Source: Salegentibacter salinarum (GTDB taxonomy: Bacteria > Bacteroidota > Bacteroidia > Flavobacteriales > Flavobacteriaceae). From it: a DNA stretch of 64,000 bases. The stretch spans positions 186,001 through 250,000 of the forward strand of contig NZ_FUZC01000005.1 in NCBI RefSeq assembly GCF_900168115.1, in the 5' to 3' direction. Of this stretch, positions 9,676 to 17,996 are shown one piece after another. A program made the translations under genes and the position numbers. Under the pieces are notes generated by a model. It had not been told where the DNA came from, ran no database searches, and saw only the letters and a program-made list of their open reading frames with translations. The number at the start of each line of letters is the position of its first letter. Position 1 is the first letter of the stretch.

Positions 9676-10743
9676 TCATCTAAATGCCTTATCAAGCAAT
9701 TTTATATACTTTTCAATCCCTTCTTCAATTTCCTTTACATAAATAAATTCATCTGCGGAATGTGAACGTGTTGAATCGCCCGGACCCAATTTCAAAGAAG
9801 GGCAATCTAACATCGCCTGGTCTGATAACGTGGGGGAGCCATAGGTTTCCATTCCCAACGAAATTCCTGCTTTTACCAATTCGTGGTCTGGAGGGATAGA
9901 GGAAGAATTTAATCGAAGTGAACGCGCCGTAATTTCATCTATCGGGGCGTTTTCCTGTAAAATTTGTTCAATTTCTGCATTGGAATAAGCATCATTCACT
10001 CTCACATCTATAACCAAATCTACATGTCCCGGTACCACATTGTGCTGGCTTCCGGCATTGATTTGGGTGACGGTAAGCTTTACTTTTCCCAAAGCTACCG
10101 ATTCCTTTGGGAAATCAAATTCTTCAAACCATTTTAAAACCTCTGCGGTTTTATAAATCGCATTGTTATCATTAGGATGCGCCGCGTGTGAGGGCGTTCC
10201 TTTAACTTTTGCATCAAAAACTACCAGGCCTTTTTCGGCAATTGCCAGTTGCATTAAAGTGGGTTCTCCAACAATAGCCACATTAATCTTTGGCATTTTT
10301 GGTAACATACAGGCAATCCCGTTTTTCCCGTTAATTTCTTCCTCCCCGGTTCCCGCAAAAATGAGGTTGTATTTCAGGTCTTTCGCTTCATAATACCAGG
10401 TAAAAGTTGCGAGCAGGGAAACCAGGCAACCACCTGCATCGTTACTGCCCAAACCATATAATTTACCGTCTTCAATTTTAGCTTCAAAAGGATCTCGGGT
10501 ATAGGCCGAATTCGGTTTTACCGTATCATGATGTGAATTAAGCAGCAGGCTGGGCTTATTTGGATCAAAGTACTTATTGGTAGCCCAGACATTGTTCAAA
10601 TGTCGAAAAAAAGCCATCTCATTTTCCCTAAACCAACCTTCCAGCAAATCACCCGTTTTATCTTCTTCTTTCGAAAAAGACTGAGTAGCAATAAGCTTTT
10701 TAAGTAATTCTATCGCACCGCTTTGTAATTCTTCGAGCTTCAT
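9676..10743 (-). CDS. argE: M20-family N-acylornithine/N-acylcitrulline deacylase
   Basis: M20 zinc peptidase-family deacylase. In operons with argF' it is expected to remove the acyl group from N-acylcitrulline rather than from N-acylornithine. Metal-binding and catalytic signatures are LLNSHHDTV, the GSNDAGGCLVSLL block with its aspartate, and AGTGEEEINGKNG, whose glutamates are the general base and a ligand. The 355 residues include the lid/dimerisation domain. Its start codon overlaps the argB stop by one base, showing tight translational coupling. Whether the leaving group is acetyl or succinyl cannot be read from this protein alone. Confidence 0.9.
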   Translation of the reverse strand: MKLEELQSGAIELLKKLIATQSFSKEEDKTGDLLEGWFRENEMAFFRHLNNVWATNKYFDPNKPSLLLNSHHDTVKPNSAYTRDPFEAKIEDGKLYGLGSNDAGGCLVSLLATFTWYYEAKDLKYNLIFAGTGEEEINGKNGIACMLPKMPKINVAIVGEPTLMQLAIAEKGLVVFDAKVKGTPSHAAHPNDNNAIYKTAEVLKWFEEFDFPKESVALGKVKLTVTQINAGSQHNVVPGHVDLVIDVRVNDAYSNAEIEQILQENAPIDEITARSLRLNSSSIPPDHELVKAGISLGMETYGSPTLSDQAMLDCPSLKLGPGDSTRSHSADEFIYVKEIEEGIEKYIKLLDKAFR

Positions 10744-11522
10744 TAGTTACTGATTTTAGTATAAACAGATTCATTTTTTAAGAGCCTGAAATCTCCCAGG
10801 AATATATTCTTTACACCGCCTTCCAGAGCCTGGAAACAATTATGTAGTTTTGGCAACATTCCGTCACTAATTACTTTCTCTTCCAGTAGTTGCTGATATT
10901 TTTCCTTATTGATTTTATCAATTACCGAATCATCGTTTTCAGCATCGGCCAGTACTCCTTTCTTTTCAAAACAAAAGTAAAGTTCGGTTTCAAAAATCGA
11001 GCTCATGGCTTTGGCTATTTCTGCAGCAACAGAATCGCCATTGGTATTTAAAAGCAGTCCTTCAGCGGTACAGGATATAGCTGAAAAAACCGGCGTAATA
11101 TTTTGTTTTAAAAGTGAATTTATAAATTCTGAATTCACCTTTTCTACATCCCCAACAAATCCGAAATCAACCTCCTTTAAAGGCCGTTTTTTAGAAACAA
11201 TACTCATCCCGTCTGCTCCACTTAAACCTATTGCATTGTTCTGAAGCGCCTGAAGTTTGGCAACAATATTTTTATTTATAAAACCACCATATACCATAGT
11301 TATCACTTTAATCGAATCGGCATCAGTAATTCTGCGCCCCTCAAACATCTGGGTTTTATAACCGAGTTTTCCGGCGATTTCGGTAGCCAGGTTCCCTCCA
11401 CCGTGAACCAAAATCTTCGGACCTTCCAAAGCCACAAAATCATTCAGAAATTCAGCGAATTTCACTTCATCCTCAATAAGCTTCCCTCCTATTTTTACAA
11501 CTTTTAAAACCTCTTTTTTCAT
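10743..11522 (-). CDS. argB: N-acetylglutamate kinase (possibly N-succinylglutamate kinase)
   Basis: Amino-acid-kinase-fold enzyme that phosphorylates N-acylglutamate. It shows KIGGKLIEDE at the N-terminus, LVHGGGNLATEIA for phosphate binding, and the NTNGDSVAAEIA block with conserved Asn and Asp. At 259 residues it lacks the N-terminal helix that makes the arginine-inhibited hexameric form, so arginine feedback inhibition at this step is not expected. It overlaps argE by one base and follows argF' after a 66-base gap. Confidence 0.93.
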   Translation of the reverse strand: MKKEVLKVVKIGGKLIEDEVKFAEFLNDFVALEGPKILVHGGGNLATEIAGKLGYKTQMFEGRRITDADSIKVITMVYGGFINKNIVAKLQALQNNAIGLSGADGMSIVSKKRPLKEVDFGFVGDVEKVNSEFINSLLKQNITPVFSAISCTAEGLLLNTNGDSVAAEIAKAMSSIFETELYFCFEKKGVLADAENDDSVIDKINKEKYQQLLEEKVISDGMLPKLHNCFQALEGGVKNIFLGDFRLLKNESVYTKISN

Positions 11523-11588
11523 TTATAGTATAATATGGAACCCCTAGCGCCAGCCCGAAAGATTTCATTCCGGGGGGCAGTCGAGATG

Positions 11589-12563
11589 TTAAGCATTTTT
11601 CCCTAACTCCGTTTCTTTTACTTTTTCCTCTAAAATTCTTTTTAAAACAGCTTGTGCGGCAAAAGTCCGATTTCCCGCCTGTTGAATAACGACTGAATTT
11701 TCAGAATCCAAAACATCATCAGCAATCACCATATTTCGTCTAACCGGCAAACAATGCATCACTTTTGCATTTCTGGTTTTTATTAATTTTTCTGCTGAAA
11801 ATGTCCAGGTTTTGTCCTCGCTTAATTTCTGTCCATAGGTTTCATAACTGCTCCAGTTTTTTACATATACAAAATCGGCATCTTTTAAAGCTTCACCCTG
11901 GTTGTGGATCACAGGAACATTTTTAGTGATTTGAGGATTTAAATCATAGCCTTCAGGATTGGTAATCACAAAATCAACATCCATTGTCTGCATAATTTCA
12001 GTAAAGGAATTGGGTACACTTTGCGGCAGGGATTTAGGATGCGGCGCCCAGCTAAGCACCACTTTTGGCCTATTTTTTTTCTTTAATTCTGAAATAGTAA
12101 TCGCATCGGTAAGCGCCTGAAGTGGATGCCCGGTAGCGCTTTCAAGGTTTACTACTGGAACTGAAGCATATTTTTTAAAACTATTTAAAACCGTTTCAGC
12201 TTCATCTTCTTCTTTGTCCTGCAAATCCGGAAAAGCCCTTACCGCGATGATATCGCAATACTGTGAAAGAACTGCCGCTGCTTCTTTTATGTGTTCAGCT
12301 TTATCAGCATCCATTACCGCGCCATCTCCAAATTCCAGTTTCCAGCTGTCACTTCCCGCATTCATCACCATAACGTCCATTCCCAATAATTTCCCGGCTT
12401 TTTCGGTGCTTAAGCGTGTTCGCAAACTCGGATTAAAAAACAACATTCCCAGAGTTTTCCCTTTTCCAATTTCTAAAGTAGAAGTTGCCTTCTTTAACTC
12501 CAGTGCTTCGGTTATTAATTGCTGTAAATCTTCTATATCTGATAATTCGGTGTAATTTTTCAT
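11589..12563 (-). CDS. argF': N-acylornithine carbamoyltransferase, probably N-succinylornithine type
   Basis: Carbamoylates an N-acylated ornithine, the step that defines the unusual Bacteroidetes/Xanthomonas arginine route. Carbamoyl-phosphate and substrate motifs are FFNPSLRTRLSTEKAG (about residues 42-57), the proline-rich PHPKSLPQSVPNSF loop and MHCLPVRRN. The start is taken at the ATG at 12563 (324 residues); the longer frame to 12611 runs into a family A repeat. By my recollection of the Xanthomonas acetylornithine enzyme, the position of its Glu92 is Ala89 here (context DADKAEHI). Loss of that glutamate is known to favour N-succinylornithine, so succinyl intermediates are inferred. 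Confidence 0.92.
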   Translation of the reverse strand: MKNYTELSDIEDLQQLITEALELKKATSTLEIGKGKTLGMLFFNPSLRTRLSTEKAGKLLGMDVMVMNAGSDSWKLEFGDGAVMDADKAEHIKEAAAVLSQYCDIIAVRAFPDLQDKEEDEAETVLNSFKKYASVPVVNLESATGHPLQALTDAITISELKKKNRPKVVLSWAPHPKSLPQSVPNSFTEIMQTMDVDFVITNPEGYDLNPQITKNVPVIHNQGEALKDADFVYVKNWSSYETYGQKLSEDKTWTFSAEKLIKTRNAKVMHCLPVRRNMVIADDVLDSENSVVIQQAGNRTFAAQAVLKRILEEKVKETELGKNA

Positions 12564-12605
12564 TCTATTTTCTTTCTTTTGAATCAATCTAAAAGTTCTA
12601 AATCT

Positions 12606-12667
12606 CGTCATCCTGAATTTATTTCAGGATCTAACATATTAGAAACTTAAATAAGTTCAGCTTAACG
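12606..12667. repeat. Family A inverted repeat (argF'-argD gap)
   Basis: The arms CGTCATCCTGAATTTATTTC and AAATAAGTTCAGCTTAACG enclose a short spacer. It lies upstream of argF' inside the operon, and it explains the spurious N-terminal extension of the argF' frame. Confidence 0.8.
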
Positions 12668-12746
12668 ATGTTTTTAGAAAGTGATTCTTTTAATTTTGAA
12701 ATCACTTAATTAACTAAATCTCGCCTTTGTTCGACTTGCTAGTTGT

Positions 12747-13874
12747 TCAATTTAAAACAATCTTCAAAGCTTTGAATAACTCATCAAAATGTTCTATTTT
12801 AATATTTAAAGGCGGTAAAATCCGTAACAACTTTTTGTTTGCAGAAGCACCGGTAAATATCTGATGTTTAAACAAAAGCTCTTTTCTTAGCTGCGCGATC
12901 TCAAAATCGAATTCCAGGCCAATCATTAATCCGCGGCCTTTGATTTTTTTAATCTGAGGAATTTCCGCTGCTTTCTCCTTTACAAATTCAAAAAGTTCAG
13001 TGGCATTGGCCAAAAGGTTTTCTTTTTCAATAACTTCCAAAACCGAAATCCCAGCAGCACAGGCCAAATGATTTCCACCAAACGTAGTTCCCAACATTCC
13101 AGATTTTGCCTGAATAGATTTATGGATTAAAATCCCGCCAACAGGAAATCCATTACCCATTCCTTTTGCAATGGAAATAATATCAGGACGAATTTCGTGT
13201 TTCTGAAAAGCGAAAAAATCGCCCGTTCTTCCATAACCCGATTGCACTTCGTCCGCTATTAAAATCGAATCGTATTTTTTGCACAGTTCGGCCGTTTTTT
13301 GATAAAATTGAGTAGAGGCTTCATCCAAACCACCAACGCCCTGGATCACTTCAAAAATAACGGCAGCAACATCGCTCTTTTTTAACTCATTTTCTAAAGC
13401 TACAGCATCTTCAAAAGCGATTTTTGTAGCCTTATGGTTTTGGTTAAATGGGGCCTTAATATTTTCATTATCGGTAACTGCAACTACCCCGGAAGTCCTC
13501 CCGTGGAAAGCATTTGCGAAATAAATAACCCTATCTTTTCCGGTTTGAAAAGAAGCAACTTTTAAAGCATTTTCGTTCGCTTCAGCCCCCGAATTACACA
13601 AAAAAAGGCTATAATTCTTTAGCCCGGAAACATTTTCCAGTTTATCAGCAAGTTCTTCTTGTAGCGGATTTTTAACCGAATTTGAATAAAAACCGAGTTC
13701 GCCAACTTGTTTAGAAACTGCATTTACGTAAGCGGGATGCGAATGCCCTATAGAAATTACCGCGTGACCACCGTAGAGGTCTAAATATTTTCTGTTTTCT
13801 TTATCGAAAACATAAGCACCATCACCCTTAATCGGGGTAATATCATAAAGCGGATAAACATCAAATAAGTCCAT
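12747..13874 (-). CDS. argD: N-acylornithine aminotransferase
   Basis: Class III PLP-dependent aminotransferase converting N-acylglutamate semialdehyde to N-acylornithine. The PLP lysine is Lys237 in SIAKGMGNGFPVG, preceded by the cofactor-binding IADEVQSGYGRTG block; CNSGAEANENALK binds the PLP phosphate. The 375 residues match short bacterial ArgD. It starts two bases after the proC stop, so proC and argD are coupled. A succinyl rather than acetyl substrate is possible given the argF' residue discussed there. Confidence 0.94.
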   Translation of the reverse strand: MDLFDVYPLYDITPIKGDGAYVFDKENRKYLDLYGGHAVISIGHSHPAYVNAVSKQVGELGFYSNSVKNPLQEELADKLENVSGLKNYSLFLCNSGAEANENALKVASFQTGKDRVIYFANAFHGRTSGVVAVTDNENIKAPFNQNHKATKIAFEDAVALENELKKSDVAAVIFEVIQGVGGLDEASTQFYQKTAELCKKYDSILIADEVQSGYGRTGDFFAFQKHEIRPDIISIAKGMGNGFPVGGILIHKSIQAKSGMLGTTFGGNHLACAAGISVLEVIEKENLLANATELFEFVKEKAAEIPQIKKIKGRGLMIGLEFDFEIAQLRKELLFKHQIFTGASANKKLLRILPPLNIKIEHFDELFKALKIVLN

Positions 13875-13876
13875 AT

Positions 13877-14671
13877 TTAATCGGTTGTAATCGTGTTTAT
13901 TTTCTTGAATGAAGCCTGGATCCCCTTTATTAAAGACGAACTCAAGCCGTTATGTTCCATTTCGTTTAATCCTTCAATCGTACAACCACGGGGGGTGGTT
14001 ACCTTATCGATTTCTTCTTCGGGATGTTTGCCTGATTCTATAAGCAAGCTGGAAGCTCCCAAACAGGTTTGCATCGCCAGTTGGTGTGCATCTTTCGCGT
14101 CAAAACCAAGCTGCACCGCACCCTGGGTTGTAGCCCGGATTAGTCGCATCCAGAAAGCAATCCCGCTGGCGCATATAACCGTAGCGGCCTGCATTTTATT
14201 TTCCGGAATAATAATACTGGTTCCCAAACGATTAAAAATAGCTTCAGCAATAGCGATGCGTTTTTTACCTTTTTCGTTACTGCAAAGACAGGTCATTGAT
14301 TTACCAACAGCAATAGCCGTGTTTGGCATTGAGCGGACAATAAACTGTTCCTCCCCAACAATAGCTTCAATAGCAGCGATCTTAAATCCTGTAATTGTAG
14401 AAATCAACACATGCTTTTCATGAAGATCGTCTTTTATTTCTTCAAGGATTCGTTGCATTTGAGTGGGTTGTACTGCGAAAATCAGGATATCTGAATTTTT
14501 AACTGCTTCACGATTATCACTGGTGACCTTAACCTTTGCATATTCCTCGTACCCCTGAATTTCTTCAGTTTTTCTTTTGGTGAGGTATAAAGTGGTAAAC
14601 GCATTATTTACAATAAGACCTTTTGCTATGGAAAGTCCCAGGTTCCCGGCTCCTATAATGGCTATTTTCAT
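13877..14671 (-). CDS. proC: Pyrroline-5-carboxylate reductase
   Basis: Reduces 1-pyrroline-5-carboxylate to proline with NAD(P)H. It has the N-terminal Rossmann motif IIGAGNLGLSIAKGL and the C-terminal family signature near TTPRGCTIEGLNEMEHNG. The length is 264 residues. It sits between argC and argD, two bases from argD. The placement makes sense because ornithine and glutamate semialdehyde chemistry joins arginine and proline metabolism; gene context in related Flavobacteriaceae is commonly the same. Confidence 0.93.
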   Translation of the reverse strand: MKIAIIGAGNLGLSIAKGLIVNNAFTTLYLTKRKTEEIQGYEEYAKVKVTSDNREAVKNSDILIFAVQPTQMQRILEEIKDDLHEKHVLISTITGFKIAAIEAIVGEEQFIVRSMPNTAIAVGKSMTCLCSNEKGKKRIAIAEAIFNRLGTSIIIPENKMQAATVICASGIAFWMRLIRATTQGAVQLGFDAKDAHQLAMQTCLGASSLLIESGKHPEEEIDKVTTPRGCTIEGLNEMEHNGLSSSLIKGIQASFKKINTITTD

Positions 14672-14722
14672 TGGTTTGGTTTTAGTAGGATCTTAAAAAC
14701 CTGTTTAGATTTCTAAGAGATT

Positions 14723-14750
14723 TAGATCCTGGAACAAGTTCAGGATGACG
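14723..14750. repeat. Family A repeat, single arm (proC-argC gap)
   Basis: Only the right-hand arm is clear, TAGATCCTGGAACAAGTTC followed by AGGATGACG. It has internal dyad symmetry (ATCCTG and CAGGAT) and lies between argC and proC. Confidence 0.65.
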
Positions 14751-14763
14751 TAAAATTTTATAT

Positions 14764-15726
14764 TTAAAAATAACTCGCTTTTAATTTTAATCCTGAAGTC
14801 TCTTCAAAACCAAACATTAGGTTCATATTTTGTACTGCCTGCCCTGAAGCCCCTTTCAGTAAATTATCAATAATACTGGTAATCAAAATTTTATCGCCGA
14901 ATTTTTGCACTTTTAAGAGGCATTTATTCGTATTTACCACTTGTTTTAAATGCAAATCTTCTTCAACAACAAATGTGAAAGCTGAGTCCTGATAAGTTTC
15001 AGCATAGATCGCTTTGGCTTTCTCCAGGCTTCCTTCAAATTTAGTATAAGCCGTAGCATGTATTCCCCTGGAAAAATTTCCCCTATTCGGAATGAAATTT
15101 ATTTCCGGCAGTTTGTTATGCTGCAAAATTTTCAGACTCTGTCCAATCTCGTTTAAATGCTGATGCTCAAAAGCTTTATAACTGGAAAAATTATTATCCC
15201 TCCAGGTAAAATGGGTGGTAGCCGATAGTGATGTCCCGGCACCCGTTGCTCCGGTCACTGCGTTTATATGTACATCTTCTTGCAATAACCCGGCTTTGGC
15301 AAGTGGCAGGATTGCCAGGCTAATCGCTGTGGCAAAACAACCCGGATTAGCTATAAAACTGGCTTTTTCTATCTTTTCTATATTGAATTCTGGAAGGCCG
15401 TAAACAAAAGAATGTTCACCACTCATTCTATAATCGGTACTTAGATCAACGATTTTTGTGTTTTCTGAAAACTGGTTTTCAGAAAGGAATTTCACAGAAT
15501 TTCCGTGTCCCAGGCACAAAAAAACTACATCTACATTTTTATTGATCTTTCCGCTAAATTGCAAATCGGTATCACCCAACAAATCCTGATGTATTCCTGC
15601 CACCGGTTTTCCGGGTTGGGAAGTACTATATACAAAATCAAGTTCTACTTCGGGATGATGCATTAAAATCCTGATAAGCTCTCCGGCCGTATATCCGGCA
15701 CCTCCAATAATTCCTGCTTTGATCAT
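14764..15726 (-). CDS. argC: N-acyl-gamma-glutamyl-phosphate reductase
   Basis: NADPH-dependent reduction of N-acylglutamyl phosphate to the semialdehyde. The N-terminal IIGGAGYTAGELIRIL motif binds the nucleotide, and the catalytic cysteine is Cys130 in ANPGCFATA. The 320 residues are typical of the shorter ArgC type. Its start codon overlaps the argG stop by four bases (ATGA), which indicates translational coupling. Confidence 0.95.
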   Translation of the reverse strand: MIKAGIIGGAGYTAGELIRILMHHPEVELDFVYSTSQPGKPVAGIHQDLLGDTDLQFSGKINKNVDVVFLCLGHGNSVKFLSENQFSENTKIVDLSTDYRMSGEHSFVYGLPEFNIEKIEKASFIANPGCFATAISLAILPLAKAGLLQEDVHINAVTGATGAGTSLSATTHFTWRDNNFSSYKAFEHQHLNEIGQSLKILQHNKLPEINFIPNRGNFSRGIHATAYTKFEGSLEKAKAIYAETYQDSAFTFVVEEDLHLKQVVNTNKCLLKVQKFGDKILITSIIDNLLKGASGQAVQNMNLMFGFEETSGLKLKASYF

Positions 15727-16910
15727 TTTTTTCCGTTTACATGTTGATAAATCTTCCCGGCATTAGATGAAATTTTAATAAATCCTTTGGCATCATCTGC
15801 CGTCCAGGCTTTATTTTCTTCACCGTAATTTCCGAAGCTGGAATTCATTAAATCATTATCTGATTCAATTCCATCAAGCGTAAATCGGTATGGATGTAGT
15901 GTCAAAAAAACCTGTCCGCATACCTGCTGCTGCGAACTTTCTAAAAAAGCTTCTAAATCCCGCATTACGGGTTCTAAATACTGCCCTTCGTGTAAATGTG
16001 TGCCGTACCAGTTGGCCAAATAATCTTTATGTTGTAATTGCCATTTACTAAGTGTATGTTTTTCCAGTAAATGGTGAGCTTTAATAGTAATTAGTGCAGC
16101 TGCAGCTTCAAAACCAACTCTTCCTTTAATTCCTATAATCGTGTCACCAACGTGAATATCACGGCCAATGGCATATTTTGAAGCAATATTCTCCAAAATT
16201 TCGATATTTTTTTCCGGGGAATTTCCTTTTCCGTTTACCGCGGAAAGTTCTCCTTTTGTAAATGTCAAACTAATCTGTTTCGCTTCTTTCTCCCGAAGTT
16301 GGGAAGGATAAGCACTTTCAGGTAAAGGTTTTTCTGAAGTCAGCGTTTCTGCTCCGCCAACGCTGGTGCCCCAAAGTCCTTTGTTTACTGAATATTTTGA
16401 TTTTTCCCAGTTCATTTCCACACCATTCTGTTTCAGGTATTCAATCTCTTCCTGACGGCTAAGTTGCTTATCTCTAATTGGCGTGATAATTTCAATTCCG
16501 GGAGCAACAATTTGAAAGATCATATCAAATCTTACCTGGTCGTTTCCTGCTCCTGTGCTACCGTGCGCGATATATTTTGCATCAATACTTTTAGCATAAT
16601 TCACAATTTCTATGGCCTGTACAATCCTCTCCGCACTTACCGATAGTGGATAAGTATTGTTTTTTAAAACATTTCCAAAGATTAAATATTTCACCACTTT
16701 CTGGTAAAATGAAGAAACTGCATCAATGTTTTTGTAGGTCTTAGCCCCAATTTTTTGTGCATTTTCTCCAATTTTCTTCACTTCTTCTTCTGAAAATCCG
16801 CCGGTATTTACACTCACGGCGTGGACTTCAAAGTTTTCTTCTTTAGATAAATATTTTGCGCAGTAAGAAGTATCCAAACCTCCACTGTATGCTATCACTA
16901 CTTTTTTCAT
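15723..16910 (-). CDS. argG: Argininosuccinate synthase
   Basis: ATP-dependent condensation of citrulline and aspartate. The PP-loop AYSGGLDTSYCAKYL at the N-terminus and the substrate-binding AHGSTGAGNDQVRFD block are intact. The start is set at the ATG at 16910, giving MKKVVIAYSGGLDTS and 395 residues; the upstream frame to 16937 adds nine residues with no family support. It overlaps argC by four bases and follows the GNAT gene after about 110 bases containing a family A repeat. Confidence 0.96.
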   Translation of the reverse strand: MKKVVIAYSGGLDTSYCAKYLSKEENFEVHAVSVNTGGFSEEEVKKIGENAQKIGAKTYKNIDAVSSFYQKVVKYLIFGNVLKNNTYPLSVSAERIVQAIEIVNYAKSIDAKYIAHGSTGAGNDQVRFDMIFQIVAPGIEIITPIRDKQLSRQEEIEYLKQNGVEMNWEKSKYSVNKGLWGTSVGGAETLTSEKPLPESAYPSQLREKEAKQISLTFTKGELSAVNGKGNSPEKNIEILENIASKYAIGRDIHVGDTIIGIKGRVGFEAAAALITIKAHHLLEKHTLSKWQLQHKDYLANWYGTHLHEGQYLEPVMRDLEAFLESSQQQVCGQVFLTLHPYRFTLDGIESDNDLMNSSFGNYGEENKAWTADDAKGFIKISSNAGKIYQHVNGKK

Positions 16911-16931
16911 TTGATTTATTTTCGATTTTAA

Positions 16932-17008
16932 CGTCATCTTGAAATGGATTCAGTATCTAACTAACTTAGAAGCTGAAAACAATCCCGAAGTTTCAGGACA
17001 GGGTGACG
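16932..17008. repeat. Family A inverted repeat (GNAT-argG gap)
   Basis: The left arm begins CGTCATCTTGAAATGGATTC, and the right arm is a hybrid containing ATCCCGAAGTTTCAGGACAG and then GTGACG. This hybrid right arm also appears at about 31207-31234 and 43195-43225, so family A has a subtype. Confidence 0.7.
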
Positions 17009-17018
17009 ATCAATAAAT

Positions 17019-17660
17019 TTAATTTGAACTCCCGTTTTTTTCTTTCTTGTAAAACAAGGTCTGTTTTATATTCTTTAAGCGTTTAAAAGCTTTATCATTT
17101 AAACTTTCCTTTTTATCTCCTTTTTTCGCATCTTTTTTTCTTTCAGGATCATACATCATTCCTGTGCAGAGGCACATATTACGTTCGGTCCTGGTTAGGA
17201 TATCGTAATTCTTACAGGTTTGGCAGCCTTTCCAGAAAGCTTCATCATCGGTAAGTTCAGAAAAGGTTACGGGTTGATAACCCAGTTCGTAATTTATTTT
17301 CATCACTGCCAGCCCGGTAGTGATCCCGAAGATCTTAGCATTGGGATACATTTTCCTGGAATGGTTAAAAACCACTTCTTTAATATCTTTGGCCAATCCC
17401 TGTTTCCTGAAATCGGGGTGCACAATTAAACCTGAGTTTGCCACATATCTTTCGTGACTCCAGGTTTCTATGTAGCAAAAACCGGCAAATTTTTCACCGT
17501 CTAAAGCAATTACCGCATTTCCCTTTTCCATTTTACCAATGATATATTCAGGGGTTCTGCGGGCAATGCCCGTGCCTCGAACCTTTGCAGATTCTTCTAT
17601 AGTTGTACAAATAATCTCAGCATATTGAGCGTGAGATTTATTAGCAATGACAATCTTCAT
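17019..17660 (-). CDS. GNAT-family acyltransferase heading the arginine operon; candidate N-acylglutamate synthase
   Basis: A 213-residue GNAT protein. The acetyl-CoA loop is HPDFRKQGLAKDI at residues 81-93, inside a fold spanning about residues 1-140. After it comes a Cys-rich segment, Cys146-x2-Cys149 and Cys163-x-Cys165, that could bind zinc or another metal, then a Lys-rich tail. No argA or argJ is seen in this cluster, so this first gene is the natural candidate for the enzyme that acylates glutamate; that assignment is inferred. The neighbouring argF' residue suggests succinyl-CoA may be the donor. A plain protein or small-molecule acetyltransferase is the alternative. Confidence 0.8.
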   Translation of the reverse strand: MKIVIANKSHAQYAEIICTTIEESAKVRGTGIARRTPEYIIGKMEKGNAVIALDGEKFAGFCYIETWSHERYVANSGLIVHPDFRKQGLAKDIKEVVFNHSRKMYPNAKIFGITTGLAVMKINYELGYQPVTFSELTDDEAFWKGCQTCKNYDILTRTERNMCLCTGMMYDPERKKDAKKGDKKESLNDKAFKRLKNIKQTLFYKKEKNGSSN

Positions 17661-17996
17661 TTGCTAAGAGATTAGTGAGAAAATAAATTTGATTTGTTCT
17701 TTTTGAAAGGGGAACCGGACTCACCTAAGTTCCATTAAATTATACACGCACCAAGGTGCGACGCGGGTAGCGGCGGCGAATAGGTGTAATCTCAGAAGTA
17801 ATTCTGAAATTTAAATTGGACGGTATATTTTGTGGATCTTTCAAGTTGTAATTAAAATCAAATAATATTAAAAAAAGAATAATGCAATTTACTTCTTACC
17901 TGCGGCGGCGCGGGAAGAAGCGAAAAACGGGAAATATTATTTGTCTCATTGAAAGCATATTGTAAAAGTACATAATTATTTTAACCAACAAAATAT
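17661..17996. other. Gene-free gap upstream of the arginine operon with a possible leader structure
   Basis: This 336-base gap separates ilvA from the GNAT-arg operon. It contains a stem CACCTA (17722-17727) / TAGGTG (17781-17786) that encloses a perfect palindrome CGCACCAAGGTGCG (17747-17760), in a GC-rich islet unlike the surrounding AT-rich DNA. A second GC-rich patch lies at about 17900-17920. No ORF is supported. Promoter and leader signals for the arginine operon must lie here, but no exact promoter can be named. Confidence 0.5.

Noticed and set aside
11530-11588. GC-rich stem between argB and argF' (CCCGAAAGA and TTCCGGGG)
   Set aside because: Imperfect and without a T-run or second copy in the window; too weak to call as a repeat or regulatory element.
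12564-12611. 16-residue N-terminal extension of argF'
   Set aside because: It is encoded by a family A dispersed repeat and adjacent gap; the internal ATG at 12563 gives the normal length.
17735-17750. Possible ARG box near TGTATAATTTAATGG
   Set aside because: Only a loose likeness to ArgR/AhrC boxes in AT-rich DNA; no partner site was seen.
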